Below, piece after piece: positions 37,604-47,168 of a stretch of 64,000 bases of DNA. The notes beneath the pieces are model-generated. The model saw only the letters and a program-made list of their open reading frames with translations. It made no database searches and was not told the origin of the DNA. Source of the DNA: Mesonia ostreae (GTDB taxonomy: Bacteria; Bacteroidota; Bacteroidia; Flavobacteriales; Flavobacteriaceae); NCBI RefSeq assembly GCF_031845265.1, contig NZ_JAVRBG010000001.1:355676-419675 (forward strand). Direction: 5' to 3'. A program made the translations under genes and the position numbers. Position 1 is the first letter of the stretch. The number at the start of each line of letters is the position of its first letter.

Positions 37604-39100
37604 TTATAAGTTCAACTTTGCTAATCTCGCTAGTACACTTTTTTGTTTCCTATCATATTCTAACAATAATACATGTCCTATTTTGCCAGGCATCACATAG
37701 GTTTGGGTGTCATAGTCATTCTTCATGTAGATTTTATCTTCAGTGATTTCTCCGTCATTATAGATAATCGCTTTATAAGCATATTTATTTTGCTCTCCTT
37801 TAATACGTTCAAAATCATAGAAAATAGAATAAAACTTATTTCTTCTTTCATCAAACTGAGTGTATTTATAATCAAAAGCACCTTTGTAACTCATAAAATG
37901 AGCGTTATACTGCGGACTCCCAAAATCAATCATACTATCTACTCTAGACTTACCTTTTTCAAAAGCCTGAATGTCCTTAATGCTAAAATCACTATTAAAG
38001 TGAATCATAATCGCATCTGTAATGACCAATTGCGTATAGGAAGTTCCTCCAATAATTCCCCAAGCATTTGCTATTTTTCTAAAACGTTCTCCAATAGCAA
38101 AATACTCTCCCGTTTTGGTTTTCACAAAATCATTAAAGAAGATGTGTCCTCTATTTTTATCATTAGTTCCTATTTCTGAAGGCATAATAGGTTTAATATC
38201 TTTCTCCCAGTCATTTTTAGAATTGCTAATCAACTCGCCATTCACATTATATACTTGCGTATAGATCCCAAGACTTTCATCTCTAACAAAATTATCTTTT
38301 GCTTCAAAATATTCTCCTAAAACCACCACATTATTTTCATCATCTAAATACACATTGCTTAAAAAACGAGGATCTTCTTCTTTGGTAAATTCTTTTTTAA
38401 ATTGAAGTTTCCCAGTATGGATGTCAAACAATAATAAGTGAACATCACTGTCTTTAGAAAAATTACTTTTGTATGCATATTCCATTACTGCTATATAATT
38501 TTTATTGGCAGCCATAGGCGTAGCTTCAAAATTCATTTTTACGTCTTTTGGCGTACTGTAAGACCAGCTTTTATTACCATCTGTAGCTTGATACTCTAAG
38601 GTATAGCCACTTCTCTTATTATTTTTTCTAAAATTAAACAAAAAGCCTTTGTCATCAATTGGCATAAGAATGTCTCTACTATAACGCTCTTTAATTTCTT
38701 TTTTTTCTACCGGAATGTTGCGGTCTATCTGCACATTTCCTTGCTTGTCAAAAGCCAAGAGTTTAAAATACTTCTCTTTCTCATTTACAAGAGAATACAT
38801 CAAAGCTTGGTTATTGAATTTGGTGGTCAATACAGATAAACCTTTATCGCCAATATAAGATTTAGTGGCTATTTCATTAAGACTGTTGTCCAACATCCTA
38901 ATGGCATATTCTCTTTTTTTATTTTTTAATTTATCGGCCTGAAAGAAAAAATAGTACCCATCTACATTGTTTTTTTTATCCATTAAAGCTCCAGAGTTCA
39001 CGAGATCAAATGCCGCAATCCCAGTGAGTTTTTTTTGTTGTGCATAAAAACTGATGCTTACAAATAAACAAGCAAGCGTAAAAAGTAATTTTTGTTTCAT
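37604..39100 (-). CDS. Exported protein of unknown function
   Basis: 498 aa with a signal peptide (cleavage after FYAQ). The body has repeating short beta-strand units (for example YFKLLAFDKQGNVQIDRN, HLLLFDIHTGKLQFKK) that suggest a propeller-like fold, and no cysteine or catalytic motif that I recognise. Three bases after the M48 peptidase gene, so probably co-transcribed. Confidence 0.8.
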   Translation of the reverse strand: MKQKLLFTLACLFVSISFYAQQKKLTGIAAFDLVNSGALMDKKNNVDGYYFFFQADKLKNKKREYAIRMLDNSLNEIATKSYIGDKGLSVLTTKFNNQALMYSLVNEKEKYFKLLAFDKQGNVQIDRNIPVEKKEIKERYSRDILMPIDDKGFLFNFRKNNKRSGYTLEYQATDGNKSWSYSTPKDVKMNFEATPMAANKNYIAVMEYAYKSNFSKDSDVHLLLFDIHTGKLQFKKEFTKEEDPRFLSNVYLDDENNVVVLGEYFEAKDNFVRDESLGIYTQVYNVNGELISNSKNDWEKDIKPIMPSEIGTNDKNRGHIFFNDFVKTKTGEYFAIGERFRKIANAWGIIGGTSYTQLVITDAIMIHFNSDFSIKDIQAFEKGKSRVDSMIDFGSPQYNAHFMSYKGAFDYKYTQFDERRNKFYSIFYDFERIKGEQNKYAYKAIIYNDGEITEDKIYMKNDYDTQTYVMPGKIGHVLLLEYDRKQKSVLARLAKLNL

Positions 39101-39102
39101 AA

Positions 39103-40461
39103 TTAGGGGTTTAAGTTTTTAAAGAATTGATAAGTCTGCATAAAATCTTGATGATGAGCAAGCTTCTCTTGATGGGTTTCACAAAATGCCCAACCAATTT
39201 TTTTAATTTCAGAAAGTTCTAAATTGTGTAAGAACAGGCGAATGGTATTTAAATGCTCTTCTTCGGACAAGTTGTTCTTATGCGGAATGTATTTTCCCAA
39301 ATGATGATTTTCTCGAGCTTCGTATAAAATCTTCAATACCGAAGCCATTTTGGTGTAATAGTATTCTTCAGAAATTATTTTTCGGTCATATTTTTCAATC
39401 AACTGATAAATAGCCAAGTCCAAAAAATTTAAATCGATGGTATATTGAATGCTATGGAAATTGGCTATTTCTTCCAAACTCTTTATATAGGTAGTATCTC
39501 CACTAATGCTATCTAAAGAGTTCAGCTTAAAATCACTTTTAATTTTTTGAATTCTTTCCTCGGTTTCAGGATGGGTTTTGATGTCTTTAGAAGTTGAAGT
39601 AAAATCGTTAATTTTTTCTGAAACATCAAAAAGACTTTGTTCCTCTTCCAACCAATATTCTTGAAACGGATAGCTCTCATGATCAAAAACGCTATCTAAT
39701 TGTACTCTGTAAGAGAAAAATAAATCATCTTCTTCTCGTTGTAACTTCCGTAAAGAAGAAATACTTTTACTTGTATTGTATTTCGTTTTAGAAAGCAACA
39801 CAAATCCTAAAGAATCGGCTTGCATTTCTGCTTCTTGAGAGTGATTTAAAAAGTCTACACTCAACTCATTCATCACCAAAAGTGCTGCTCTAGATTGCCC
39901 GTATCGCGTTCTTTTTAGTTTTCTAATTCTTTGCTTGGTTTCATCAGAATTTAACGTGGTTACTCTAGCCTTCACCTTCTTCATAGAATGATTTAATAGC
40001 TTATGAGCAATCTCATGACACAAAATAAAAGCAAGCTCATCATCATATTCTAAGGAAGTTAACAAACCTAAATTTACCTCAAACATCCCATCGCCATAAC
40101 AAGCCGCATTGGGAACAATAGAATTTTTAATAAAAAACTGATAATTGGCAGGGTTTATAGAAGGATTTTTTTGATAAATCTCTTGGGCAATGGCACCCAT
40201 TTTTTGATCAATGGCTGGGATAAAAGAATACGCACTGTCTTTTACCGTTCTAAAAATTTTCTCATCTTTCTTTTTAAAGACTTTTTTTACTTTAGAAGAA
40301 TGCTTTCCCTCTATGTTATCTATAAAAGTATCATTGATATGCTCTAGATAATCCTCTAGCACATCTAGATCATTGGGCAGGTAATTCACTCGATACTGCT
40401 GCGCTTTTGTAGAAAAAGAAGCCAACATTATTAACAACACAACAAGCAAAAATCTATTCAT
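39103..40461 (-). CDS. M48-family metallopeptidase, exported
   Basis: 452 aa with a signal peptide ending near TKAQ. Zinc site HEIAH at 149-153 within LAFILCHEIAHKLLNHSM and an acidic third-ligand region further on (NHSQEAEMQADSLGF, E at the usual place). The catalytic domain is followed by about 200 residues of helical sequence. Likely periplasmic, as for BepA/YcaL-like M48 members that act in envelope quality control; substrate unknown. Confidence 0.88.
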   Translation of the reverse strand: MNRFLLVVLLIMLASFSTKAQQYRVNYLPNDLDVLEDYLEHINDTFIDNIEGKHSSKVKKVFKKKDEKIFRTVKDSAYSFIPAIDQKMGAIAQEIYQKNPSINPANYQFFIKNSIVPNAACYGDGMFEVNLGLLTSLEYDDELAFILCHEIAHKLLNHSMKKVKARVTTLNSDETKQRIRKLKRTRYGQSRAALLVMNELSVDFLNHSQEAEMQADSLGFVLLSKTKYNTSKSISSLRKLQREEDDLFFSYRVQLDSVFDHESYPFQEYWLEEEQSLFDVSEKINDFTSTSKDIKTHPETEERIQKIKSDFKLNSLDSISGDTTYIKSLEEIANFHSIQYTIDLNFLDLAIYQLIEKYDRKIISEEYYYTKMASVLKILYEARENHHLGKYIPHKNNLSEEEHLNTIRLFLHNLELSEIKKIGWAFCETHQEKLAHHQDFMQTYQFFKNLNP

Positions 40462-40523
40462 AAGGCAAAATTATTGCCTAAAAATAGTTAAAATTTCTTA
40501 AAACAAAAGTTTAATCTGCTTTT

Positions 40524-41606
40524 TTAGTCATTTAACACCTTTTGTTGCCTCGCTATAGATTCTTGATGAATCGCTTTATAAATCTGTAAGATAAACTCTT
40601 CTTCAAAACCGTTCTCGTTTCCTAACTGAATCATTCTGCGCAAAACTTTTTGCCAACGCTCGGGTTGCAAAATAGCCACATTATGCTCTTTTTTTACTTT
40701 TCCAATAGCATCAGCTATGAGCATTCTCTCTCCCAAAACATCAATAAGCTGTTCATCCATTTTATCAATTTTAGCTCTCAACTTATTTAGCTGATAGTTA
40801 AAATCTTCATCAGAAGAAACCTTATTTCTCACCCTTAAATTTTCCGTAAGCTCTATTAAAGTGTTGGGTGTAATTTGCTGCTTAGCGTCGCTCCATGCTT
40901 TATCTGGATTATAATGGGTTTCCACCATAATTCCGTCATAATTTAAATCTAATGCAGTTTGACACAATTCAAAAATCAAATTTCTTTTCCCAGCAATGTG
41001 AGAAGGATCTAAGATTAAAGGCAAATCTGGAAATTCATTCTGCAAATCTATAGGAATTTGCCACTCTGGGATATTTCTATACACCGATTTATTGTAGGTA
41101 GAAAATCCTCTATGAATCACCCCCAAATTCTTCACTCCTTGTTTGTAAAAACGCTCTACCGCCCCTAACCATAAAGCCAAATCTGGATTTACTGGGTTTT
41201 TAATCAGCACGGTTTTCTCGGTTCCTTTTAAAGCTTCTGCAATCTCCTGAATCATAAACGGAGAAACCGTAGTTCGCGCGCCAATCCATAAAATATCCAC
41301 ATCATGTTTTAAGGCTAAATCCACATGAATAGGATTCGCAACTTCTGTGGTGGTCATCAATCCCGTTTCCTCTTTCGCTTTTTGCAACCACTTTAATCCC
41401 AATGCTCCAACGCCCTCAAAATTGCCGGGTCGCGTTCTGGGTTTCCATATTCCTGCGCGCAATACGCTCGTGTCTGTATCTTTTAATTGATGCGCCGTTT
41501 TGAGTACTTGTTCTTCGGTTTCTGCGCTGCAAGGGCCTGCGATAACTAATGGATGGTCCAAATTAAATTGATCTAACCATCCTCTAAGTTGAGGTGAGTT
41601 TTCCAT
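40524..41606 (-). CDS. Bifunctional DAHP synthase / chorismate mutase (type II)
   Basis: 360 aa. N-terminal DAHP synthase barrel (PLVIAGPCSAETEEQVL ... LRAGIWKPRTRPG ... LILDPSHIAGKR) fused to a C-terminal AroQ-type chorismate mutase (from about residue 270: LRAKIDKMDEQLIDVLGERM, then GKVKKEHN). It opens and later branches the aromatic amino acid pathway. First gene of the long minus-strand run to rlmN, divergent from gldA. Confidence 0.95.
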   Translation of the reverse strand: MENSPQLRGWLDQFNLDHPLVIAGPCSAETEEQVLKTAHQLKDTDTSVLRAGIWKPRTRPGNFEGVGALGLKWLQKAKEETGLMTTTEVANPIHVDLALKHDVDILWIGARTTVSPFMIQEIAEALKGTEKTVLIKNPVNPDLALWLGAVERFYKQGVKNLGVIHRGFSTYNKSVYRNIPEWQIPIDLQNEFPDLPLILDPSHIAGKRNLIFELCQTALDLNYDGIMVETHYNPDKAWSDAKQQITPNTLIELTENLRVRNKVSSDEDFNYQLNKLRAKIDKMDEQLIDVLGERMLIADAIGKVKKEHNVAILQPERWQKVLRRMIQLGNENGFEEEFILQIYKAIHQESIARQQKVLND

Positions 41607-41666
41607 ATTTTTTTCTTTCGCTTTCGCTGAATTTAATCCGTAAAGCTTCAGCAGTAATCTTTTTTA

Positions 41667-41674
41667 CAAAGATA
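41667..41674 (-). promoter_or_regulatory. Candidate -7 box TATCTTTG for the DAHP synthase transcript
   Basis: Exact TAnnTTTG on the minus strand, 60 bases before the ATG at 41606. No -33 TTTG is visible at the expected distance. Confidence 0.45.
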
Positions 41675-41747
41675 CGTTAGTTTTTATAAAATTTTAAATG
41701 AGACAGGTTATTCTGAATCTTTATCGTTTTTGTAAGTTGATTTTAAT

Positions 41748-41755
41748 TATTTTTG
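41748..41755 (+). promoter_or_regulatory. Candidate -7 box TATTTTTG for gldA
   Basis: TAnnTTTG match 16 bases before the ATG at 41772. A TTTG at 41729-41732 lies 15 bases upstream, slightly closer than the usual 17-23 spacing. Confidence 0.5.
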
Positions 41756-41771
41756 AAACAAAACTAGGGTA

Positions 41772-42668
41772 ATGGGAATTGAAGTTCAAGAAATTTCGAA
41801 AGTGTATGAAGGCCAAGAAGCTTTAAAAAATGTTTCTTTTCAGATTGGTAACGGAGAGATCGTTGGCTTTCTAGGACCAAACGGCGCAGGCAAATCTACG
41901 CTAATGAAAATCTTAACGGGATACATTACCGCTTCTAAAGGAGTTGCAAAAATTGATGGTTTAGATGTGGTAGATCATAAAATTGATATCCAAAAAAAAG
42001 TAGGCTACCTGCCAGAACACAATCCGCTTTACTTAGAAATGTTTGTGCGAGAATACCTTAATTTTAGTGCTAAAATCCACAATATACCTAAGAAAGAAAT
42101 CGAAAAAGTGATTAAAATTACTGGCCTAACGCCAGAAGTAAATAAAAAAATAGGCGCTTTATCTAAAGGATATCGTCAACGTGTAGGCCTAGCAAACGCC
42201 CTGCTTCACAATCCAGATGTACTTATTTTAGATGAACCAACTACTGGATTAGATCCCAATCAACTTATAGAAATTAGAGAGCTGATTAAAAATATTGGAA
42301 AAGAAAAAACTATTTTTCTCTCTACGCATATTATGCAAGAGGTAGAAGCCATTTGTGACCGAGTAATTATCATCAAAAAAGGAGAAATTGTAGCCGATAA
42401 AAAATTAAAAGATTTAAGAAATTCTAACGAGCAAATTATTGAGGTCGAGTTTGGTAAACGTATAGATGAAATTGCTTTTAAAAATATTCCTTCTTTAGAG
42501 AAAATCACCCAAATAGCAGATTTTACATATTGGTTGCATTTTACAACTCAAGAAGATATGCGTCCAATAATTTTTGATTTCGCAAAAGAAAATGATTTGA
42601 AAATTTTACAACTTCATCAAAAACACTCCAACTTAGAGGATCTTTTTATTCAGCTTACTGCAGATTAA
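41772..42668 (+). CDS. gldA: Gliding motility ABC transporter ATP-binding protein GldA
   Basis: 298 aa ABC ATPase: Walker A GPNGAGKSTL, Q-loop region KVGYLPEHNPLY, signature ALSKGYRQRVGLA, Walker B VLILDEPTTGLD and H-loop FLSTHIMQEVE. The sequence fits GldA, which works with the membrane proteins GldF and GldG; these are not in this window. Exact naming is by resemblance to the Flavobacteria GldA type. Confidence 0.88.
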   Translation: MGIEVQEISKVYEGQEALKNVSFQIGNGEIVGFLGPNGAGKSTLMKILTGYITASKGVAKIDGLDVVDHKIDIQKKVGYLPEHNPLYLEMFVREYLNFSAKIHNIPKKEIEKVIKITGLTPEVNKKIGALSKGYRQRVGLANALLHNPDVLILDEPTTGLDPNQLIEIRELIKNIGKEKTIFLSTHIMQEVEAICDRVIIIKKGEIVADKKLKDLRNSNEQIIEVEFGKRIDEIAFKNIPSLEKITQIADFTYWLHFTTQEDMRPIIFDFAKENDLKILQLHQKHSNLEDLFIQLTAD

Positions 42669-42720
42669 GCCAACACTGTTTATTTTCTGTTAAATGCGCC
42701 AAGCTCTAAATTGTTTTATT

Positions 42721-42728
42721 TAAATTTG
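42721..42728 (+). promoter_or_regulatory. -7 box TAAATTTG for metK
   Basis: Exact TAnnTTTG. Transcription would begin near 42735, just before the riboswitch-like fold at 42740, giving a leader of about 105 bases. Confidence 0.6.
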
Positions 42729-42739
42729 CGTCAAAATTC

Positions 42740-42784
42740 AGGGAAAATTTGACTGATTGCAACCCTTCAAAATGCTAAAGCAGT
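42740..42784 (+). ncRNA. SAM-II-like riboswitch (SAM_alpha) in the metK leader
   Basis: Compact H-type pseudoknot layout: P1 AGGG (42740-42743) with CCCT (42763-42766); a 19-base loop holding TTTGACTGATTGCAA; then AATGCTAAAG (42771-42780), matching the conserved AAUG..CUAAA of SAM-II; then CAGT (42781-42784), which pairs with ACTG (42752-42755) inside the loop to close P2. The gene downstream makes SAM, so feedback control fits. Identified by eye; not scored against a covariance model. Confidence 0.72.
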
Positions 42785-42841
42785 GCAAACTCCTTTAGGT
42801 TGCCAATCTTCAAGCCATTCTCTATTAAACATATATAAAAC

Positions 42842-44101
42842 ATGGCGTATTTATTTACTTCAGAAAGTGTCTCTGAAGGACATCCAGATAAAATAGCAGA
42901 CCAAATTAGTGACACCCTATTAGATAACTTTTTAGCTTTTGACGAAGATTCTAAAGTAGCATGTGAAACTTTAGTGACCACAGGGCAAGTAGTATTGGCG
43001 GGAGAAGTGAGATCCAACACCTATATAGATGTACAAGATATTGCTAGAAATGTGATTAACGATATTGGTTATACCAAAGGGATTTACAAATTTAGTGGTG
43101 ACTCTTGTGGAGTAATTTCTTTAATTCACGAGCAATCTCAAGACATTAATCAAGGGGTTGATCGCGAGAATAGAGAAGAGCAAGGTGCTGGAGACCAAGG
43201 AATGATGTTTGGTTATGCTACCACCGAAACCGAAAATTACATGCCATTGGCCTTAGACATTTCTCACAAAATGTTGATTGAACTGGCAAAAATACGCCGT
43301 GAAGATAAAGACATCGCCTATTTAAGACCCGATGCGAAAAGCCAGGTAACCATAGAATATAGTGATGATAATATTCCGCAGCATATAAAAGCAATTGTAC
43401 TTTCTACCCAACACGATGATTTTGATGCCGATGATGATAAAATGCTAAAGAAAATTAAAAAAGATATTTTAGACATTTTAATGCCACGGGTTATCGCTCA
43501 GTTTCCTGAGAAGGTGCAAAAATTATTTAATGAAGACATTACCTATCACATTAATCCTACAGGAAAATTTGTGATTGGAGGTCCTCACGGTGATGCTGGA
43601 TTAACGGGAAGAAAAATTATTGTGGACACCTATGGCGGTAAAGGAGCTCACGGCGGAGGCGCTTTTTCAGGAAAAGATCCCAGTAAAGTAGACCGTTCTG
43701 CCGCTTATGCTTCAAGGCATATTGCTAAGAATTTAGTAGCTGCAGGAGTAGCAAATGAAGTCTTGGTGCAAGTTTCTTACGCAATTGGAGTAGCACAACC
43801 AACTTCCATTTCGGTAGATACGTATAATTCTTCAAACCTAGATTTATCTAATGGTGAAATTGCTAAAAAAGTGTCAGAAATTTTTGATATGCGTCCCGCA
43901 GCTATTGAGAAACGTTTAAAGCTTAGAAATCCTATTTATCGCGAAACTGCGGCTTATGGACATATGGGAAGAGATCCTCGAACCATTACTAAAATTTTCG
44001 AAAGTCCTTATTCTGGTAAAGTGAAAAAAGAAGTAGAGTTATTTACTTGGGAAAAGCTAGATTATGTAGACAAAATCAAAGAAGCTTTCAATATAAATTA
44101 A
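42842..44101 (+). CDS. metK: S-adenosylmethionine synthetase
   Basis: Makes SAM from methionine and ATP. 419 aa with SEGHPDKIADQISD, the ATP motif GAGDQGMMFGYATTET and the phosphate-binding loop GGAFSGKDPSKVDRSAAY. Preceded by a SAM-II-like element and followed by a strong terminator, so it is probably monocistronic and SAM-repressed. Confidence 0.97.
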   Translation: MAYLFTSESVSEGHPDKIADQISDTLLDNFLAFDEDSKVACETLVTTGQVVLAGEVRSNTYIDVQDIARNVINDIGYTKGIYKFSGDSCGVISLIHEQSQDINQGVDRENREEQGAGDQGMMFGYATTETENYMPLALDISHKMLIELAKIRREDKDIAYLRPDAKSQVTIEYSDDNIPQHIKAIVLSTQHDDFDADDDKMLKKIKKDILDILMPRVIAQFPEKVQKLFNEDITYHINPTGKFVIGGPHGDAGLTGRKIIVDTYGGKGAHGGGAFSGKDPSKVDRSAAYASRHIAKNLVAAGVANEVLVQVSYAIGVAQPTSISVDTYNSSNLDLSNGEIAKKVSEIFDMRPAAIEKRLKLRNPIYRETAAYGHMGRDPRTITKIFESPYSGKVKKEVELFTWEKLDYVDKIKEAFNIN

Positions 44102-44121
44102 AGCTCTGATAATCAGTGATT

Positions 44122-44160
44122 AAAAGAGGTTTTTTCGATCAGAAAAAACCTCTTTTATTT
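44122..44160 (+). terminator. Strong rho-independent terminator of metK
   Basis: AAAAGAGGTTTTTT (44122-44135) pairs with AAAAAACCTCTTTT (44143-44156) around CGATCAG, followed by more Ts. Confidence 0.9.
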
Positions 44161-44195
44161 TACACCAAATTAGTTTCAGAATCTTAAAATTTTAT

Positions 44196-44220
44196 GTTGA
44201 TTTGCATTTTTAAAATCAAC
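44196..44220 (+). promoter_or_regulatory. Inverted repeat just before the marC-family start
   Basis: GTTGATTT (44196-44203) and AAATCAAC (44213-44220) form an 8-bp perfect stem that ends five bases before the ATG at 44226. It could be a leader hairpin over the ribosome landing site or an operator. Function unknown. Confidence 0.4.
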
Positions 44221-44225
44221 CTTTT

Positions 44226-44876
44226 ATGACCGATTTATTAGGCTTTGCTTTACTTGCTTTTACATCGTTTTTTACGCTGATCAACCCTATTGGAACTATG
44301 CCCATATTTATGACAATGACAGCCGATTTGGATACGCCACATCGTAATTATACGGCAAGAAAGGCTTCGATCGCTGCATTTATTACCATCATTGCGTTTG
44401 CCTTTTCTGGACAGTTGTTATTTAATTTTTTCGGAATCTCAGTGAATAGTTTTCGTGTGGTAGGGGGAGTAATTTTCTTCTTGATGGGAATGGATATGCT
44501 TCAGGCACGTTTATCTAGTATTAAAGTACACGGAAAAGGAAAAGCAGAGAAAAAAGAAATCGTAGACGATATCTCCATAACGCCATTGGCTATTCCCATG
44601 ATTTCTGGACCTGGTGCCATTACCAATGCCATTGTTATGATGGAAGATGCGGATACAGTTCAACATAAATTGGTACTAATTAGCTCTATTTTTGGTGTTC
44701 TATTACTTACTTACCTTATTTTATTAAGTTCTGGAAAAATCCTTAAACTCCTAGGCAACACAGGAAAAAATGTATTAATGCGTCTAATGGGACTTATTGT
44801 AATGGTTATTGCGGTAGAGTTTTTCTTCAGCGGAATGAAGCCTATAATCATAGATATTTTAAAATCTGCACAGTAA
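44226..44876 (+). CDS. MarC-family integral membrane protein
   Basis: 216 aa with six hydrophobic segments. Family motifs include FFTLINPIGTMPIF in the first span and PLAIPMISGPGAITNAIV in the middle. MarC proteins were once linked to multidrug resistance, but their transport role is unproven. Probably monocistronic between metK and the convergent tex. Confidence 0.9.
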   Translation: MTDLLGFALLAFTSFFTLINPIGTMPIFMTMTADLDTPHRNYTARKASIAAFITIIAFAFSGQLLFNFFGISVNSFRVVGGVIFFLMGMDMLQARLSSIKVHGKGKAEKKEIVDDISITPLAIPMISGPGAITNAIVMMEDADTVQHKLVLISSIFGVLLLTYLILLSSGKILKLLGNTGKNVLMRLMGLIVMVIAVEFFFSGMKPIIIDILKSAQ

Positions 44877-44972
44877 TTCCTAATTTTGATCCACCACAAC
44901 TTGGGAAGTTTTGCGTTTCTATAGTATAGTAAATTAAGTCTTGGCTCTTGGTTCTTGTTTCTTACACAAAAA

Positions 44973-47102
44973 TTACTTTTTCTTATATAATTTGAGCTGA
45001 ATACGCTTTCGCGGAATATCTACCTCCAAGACTTCCGCGATAATCTGTTCGTGTAAATGCACGTGTTGGTTCACATCACTCACAAACTCATCAGCGAGAT
45101 TGGAGACGTGTATAAGTCCGCTTTCTTTAATACCCACATCCACAAAACAACCAAAATTGGTAATGTTATTCACAATTCCAGGTAATAATTGTCCCGTGTG
45201 TAAATCATCTATGCTTTTAATATTCTGATTAAATGTAAAGACTTTCGCCTTTTCGCGAATGTCCAAACCTGGTTTTTCTAATTCAGACAAGATATCTTTT
45301 AAAGTAGGTAAGCCTACTTCTTCACTCGTATATTTATCTAAAACAATGCTATCCAAAAGCTCTTTGTTACCAATTAAATCTCCCAGCGTTTTACCTTGAT
45401 CTTTGGCCATTTGCTCTACCAAAGCATAACGCTCAGGATGTACCGCCGAATCATCTAAAGGATGTTTGGCATTTTTTATCCGAAGAAAACCTGCACTTTG
45501 CACAAAGGCTTTATCGCCCAACCTAGGTACTTTTTTAAGTTCACTTCGCTTTTTAAAAGCGCCGTGCTCTGCTCTGTAGGCCACAACATTTTCGGCAAGT
45601 TTTTCTCCAATTCCTGAAACATAACTCAGCAAGGATTTACTCGCCGTGTTTAAATTCACTCCTACCGCATTCACACCACTTTCAACCACCACATCTAAAG
45701 ATTGCTTCAATTTAGACTGGTCTACATCGTGTTGATATTGCCCTACCCCGATTGATTTTGGGTCTATTTTCACCAACTCGGCTAGTGGGTCTTGCAATCG
45801 TCGTCCAATAGAAATAGAACCTCTTACGGTCGCATCATAATTGGGAAACTCTTCCCTAGCAATTTTAGAAGCCGAATAAATAGAAGCACCCGCCTCACTC
45901 ACCACAAATACCTGAAGTTCATGTTTAAAATGAATCCGCTTAATGAGCTGTTCCGTTTCTCGCGAAGCCGTTCCATTCCCTATCGCAATGGCTTCAATTT
46001 TATAGGCTTCGGCCAGTGTACTTATCTTTTTTATTGCGCCTTTCGCATCATTTTTCGGCGGATGCGGGTAAATCGTTTCGTTATGTTTTAAAGTTCCATA
46101 TTCATCTAGACAAACAATTTTACAACCCGTTCTAAAGCCCGGATCTATCGCCAACACTCGCTTTTCCCCCAAGGGAGAACCCAGTAGAAGTTGTTTTAAG
46201 TTTTTAGCAAAAACCTCAATCCCCGCTTCATCGGCTTTGGCTTTAGCATTTTGTAAAGCTTCATTCGATAAGGAAGGTAAAATAAGCCGTTTGTAGGCAT
46301 CCTTTATGGCGAGACTTATTTGCGTGGCAGCATCACCAGAAGATTTCAAGATGCGATCTTCCATTTTTAGAAGCACTCGCTTTTCCTCTATTTCTACTTT
46401 TACTCGGATAAACCCTTCAGCTTCGGCACGCTGAATAGCCAAAAAACGGTGGGATGGCATTCGAGTTAAATTCTCTTCCCAGTCAAAATAATCTTTAAAT
46501 TTTTGGGCTTTCTCTTCTTCCTTTTTACTCTTTACCACTTTGCTCGTTAAAACTCCAGAACGCGCAATTTGCTGCCGAATGTAATTTCTTATATCGCTAC
46601 GTTCAGAAATCCATTCAGAAATAATATGACGCGCGCCATCTAGAGCTTCTTCCACAGAAGAAATTTCTTCGGAAATATATTTGGTAGCAATTTTCTCTAC
46701 ATCTGAAGTATTCTGAGCCATGATCATTTTCGCCAACGGTTCTAATCCGTTTTGACGTGCAGTTTCGGCTTTGGTCTTTCGCTTCTTTTTATAAGGCAAG
46801 TACAAATCCTCTAAATGAGTTAAATCTGTAGTGGCATTAATCTTTTTTCTTAGCTCATCAGTTAGCTCTCCCTGTTCCTCAATCACTTTTAGAATACTCT
46901 CTTTTCGCTTTTCTAAAGTTTCAAATAGGGATTTATATTTCACAATATCGCCAATCTGAACCTCATCAAGATTGCCCGTGCGCTCTTTGCGGTACCGCGC
47001 AATAAAGGGTATGGTGGCATCTTCTTCTAAAAGTTGAACCGTATTCACAACCGATTTCTCAGACAAACCGGTATTGGATTGGATAAAAGCTATTTTTTGC
47101 AT
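44973..47102 (-). CDS. tex: Tex-family RNA-binding protein
   Basis: 709 aa. N-terminal helical Tex domain, YqgF-like RNase H fold (VLAIDPGFRTGCKIVCLDEYG), tandem helix-hairpin-helix (NTASKSLLSYVSGIG, FKKRSELKKVPRLG) and a C-terminal S1 domain (GQLLPGIVNNITNFGCFVDV). Tex proteins affect transcription and RNA handling. Convergent with the MarC gene. Confidence 0.94.
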   Translation of the reverse strand: MQKIAFIQSNTGLSEKSVVNTVQLLEEDATIPFIARYRKERTGNLDEVQIGDIVKYKSLFETLEKRKESILKVIEEQGELTDELRKKINATTDLTHLEDLYLPYKKKRKTKAETARQNGLEPLAKMIMAQNTSDVEKIATKYISEEISSVEEALDGARHIISEWISERSDIRNYIRQQIARSGVLTSKVVKSKKEEEKAQKFKDYFDWEENLTRMPSHRFLAIQRAEAEGFIRVKVEIEEKRVLLKMEDRILKSSGDAATQISLAIKDAYKRLILPSLSNEALQNAKAKADEAGIEVFAKNLKQLLLGSPLGEKRVLAIDPGFRTGCKIVCLDEYGTLKHNETIYPHPPKNDAKGAIKKISTLAEAYKIEAIAIGNGTASRETEQLIKRIHFKHELQVFVVSEAGASIYSASKIAREEFPNYDATVRGSISIGRRLQDPLAELVKIDPKSIGVGQYQHDVDQSKLKQSLDVVVESGVNAVGVNLNTASKSLLSYVSGIGEKLAENVVAYRAEHGAFKKRSELKKVPRLGDKAFVQSAGFLRIKNAKHPLDDSAVHPERYALVEQMAKDQGKTLGDLIGNKELLDSIVLDKYTSEEVGLPTLKDILSELEKPGLDIREKAKVFTFNQNIKSIDDLHTGQLLPGIVNNITNFGCFVDVGIKESGLIHVSNLADEFVSDVNQHVHLHEQIIAEVLEVDIPRKRIQLKLYKKK

Positions 47103-47168
47103 TCTGCTAAGATAAAAATTATAGGAGATTGGAGGTTGAGGATTGGAGTTTTTTGAATTTTGAGTGTT

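Noticed and set aside
37673..38179. 168-codon open frame antisense to the exported protein gene at 37604-39100
   Set aside because: The minus-strand gene has a signal peptide and coherent composition over its full length; the antisense frame encodes hydrophobic low-complexity sequence, as expected from AT-rich antisense DNA.
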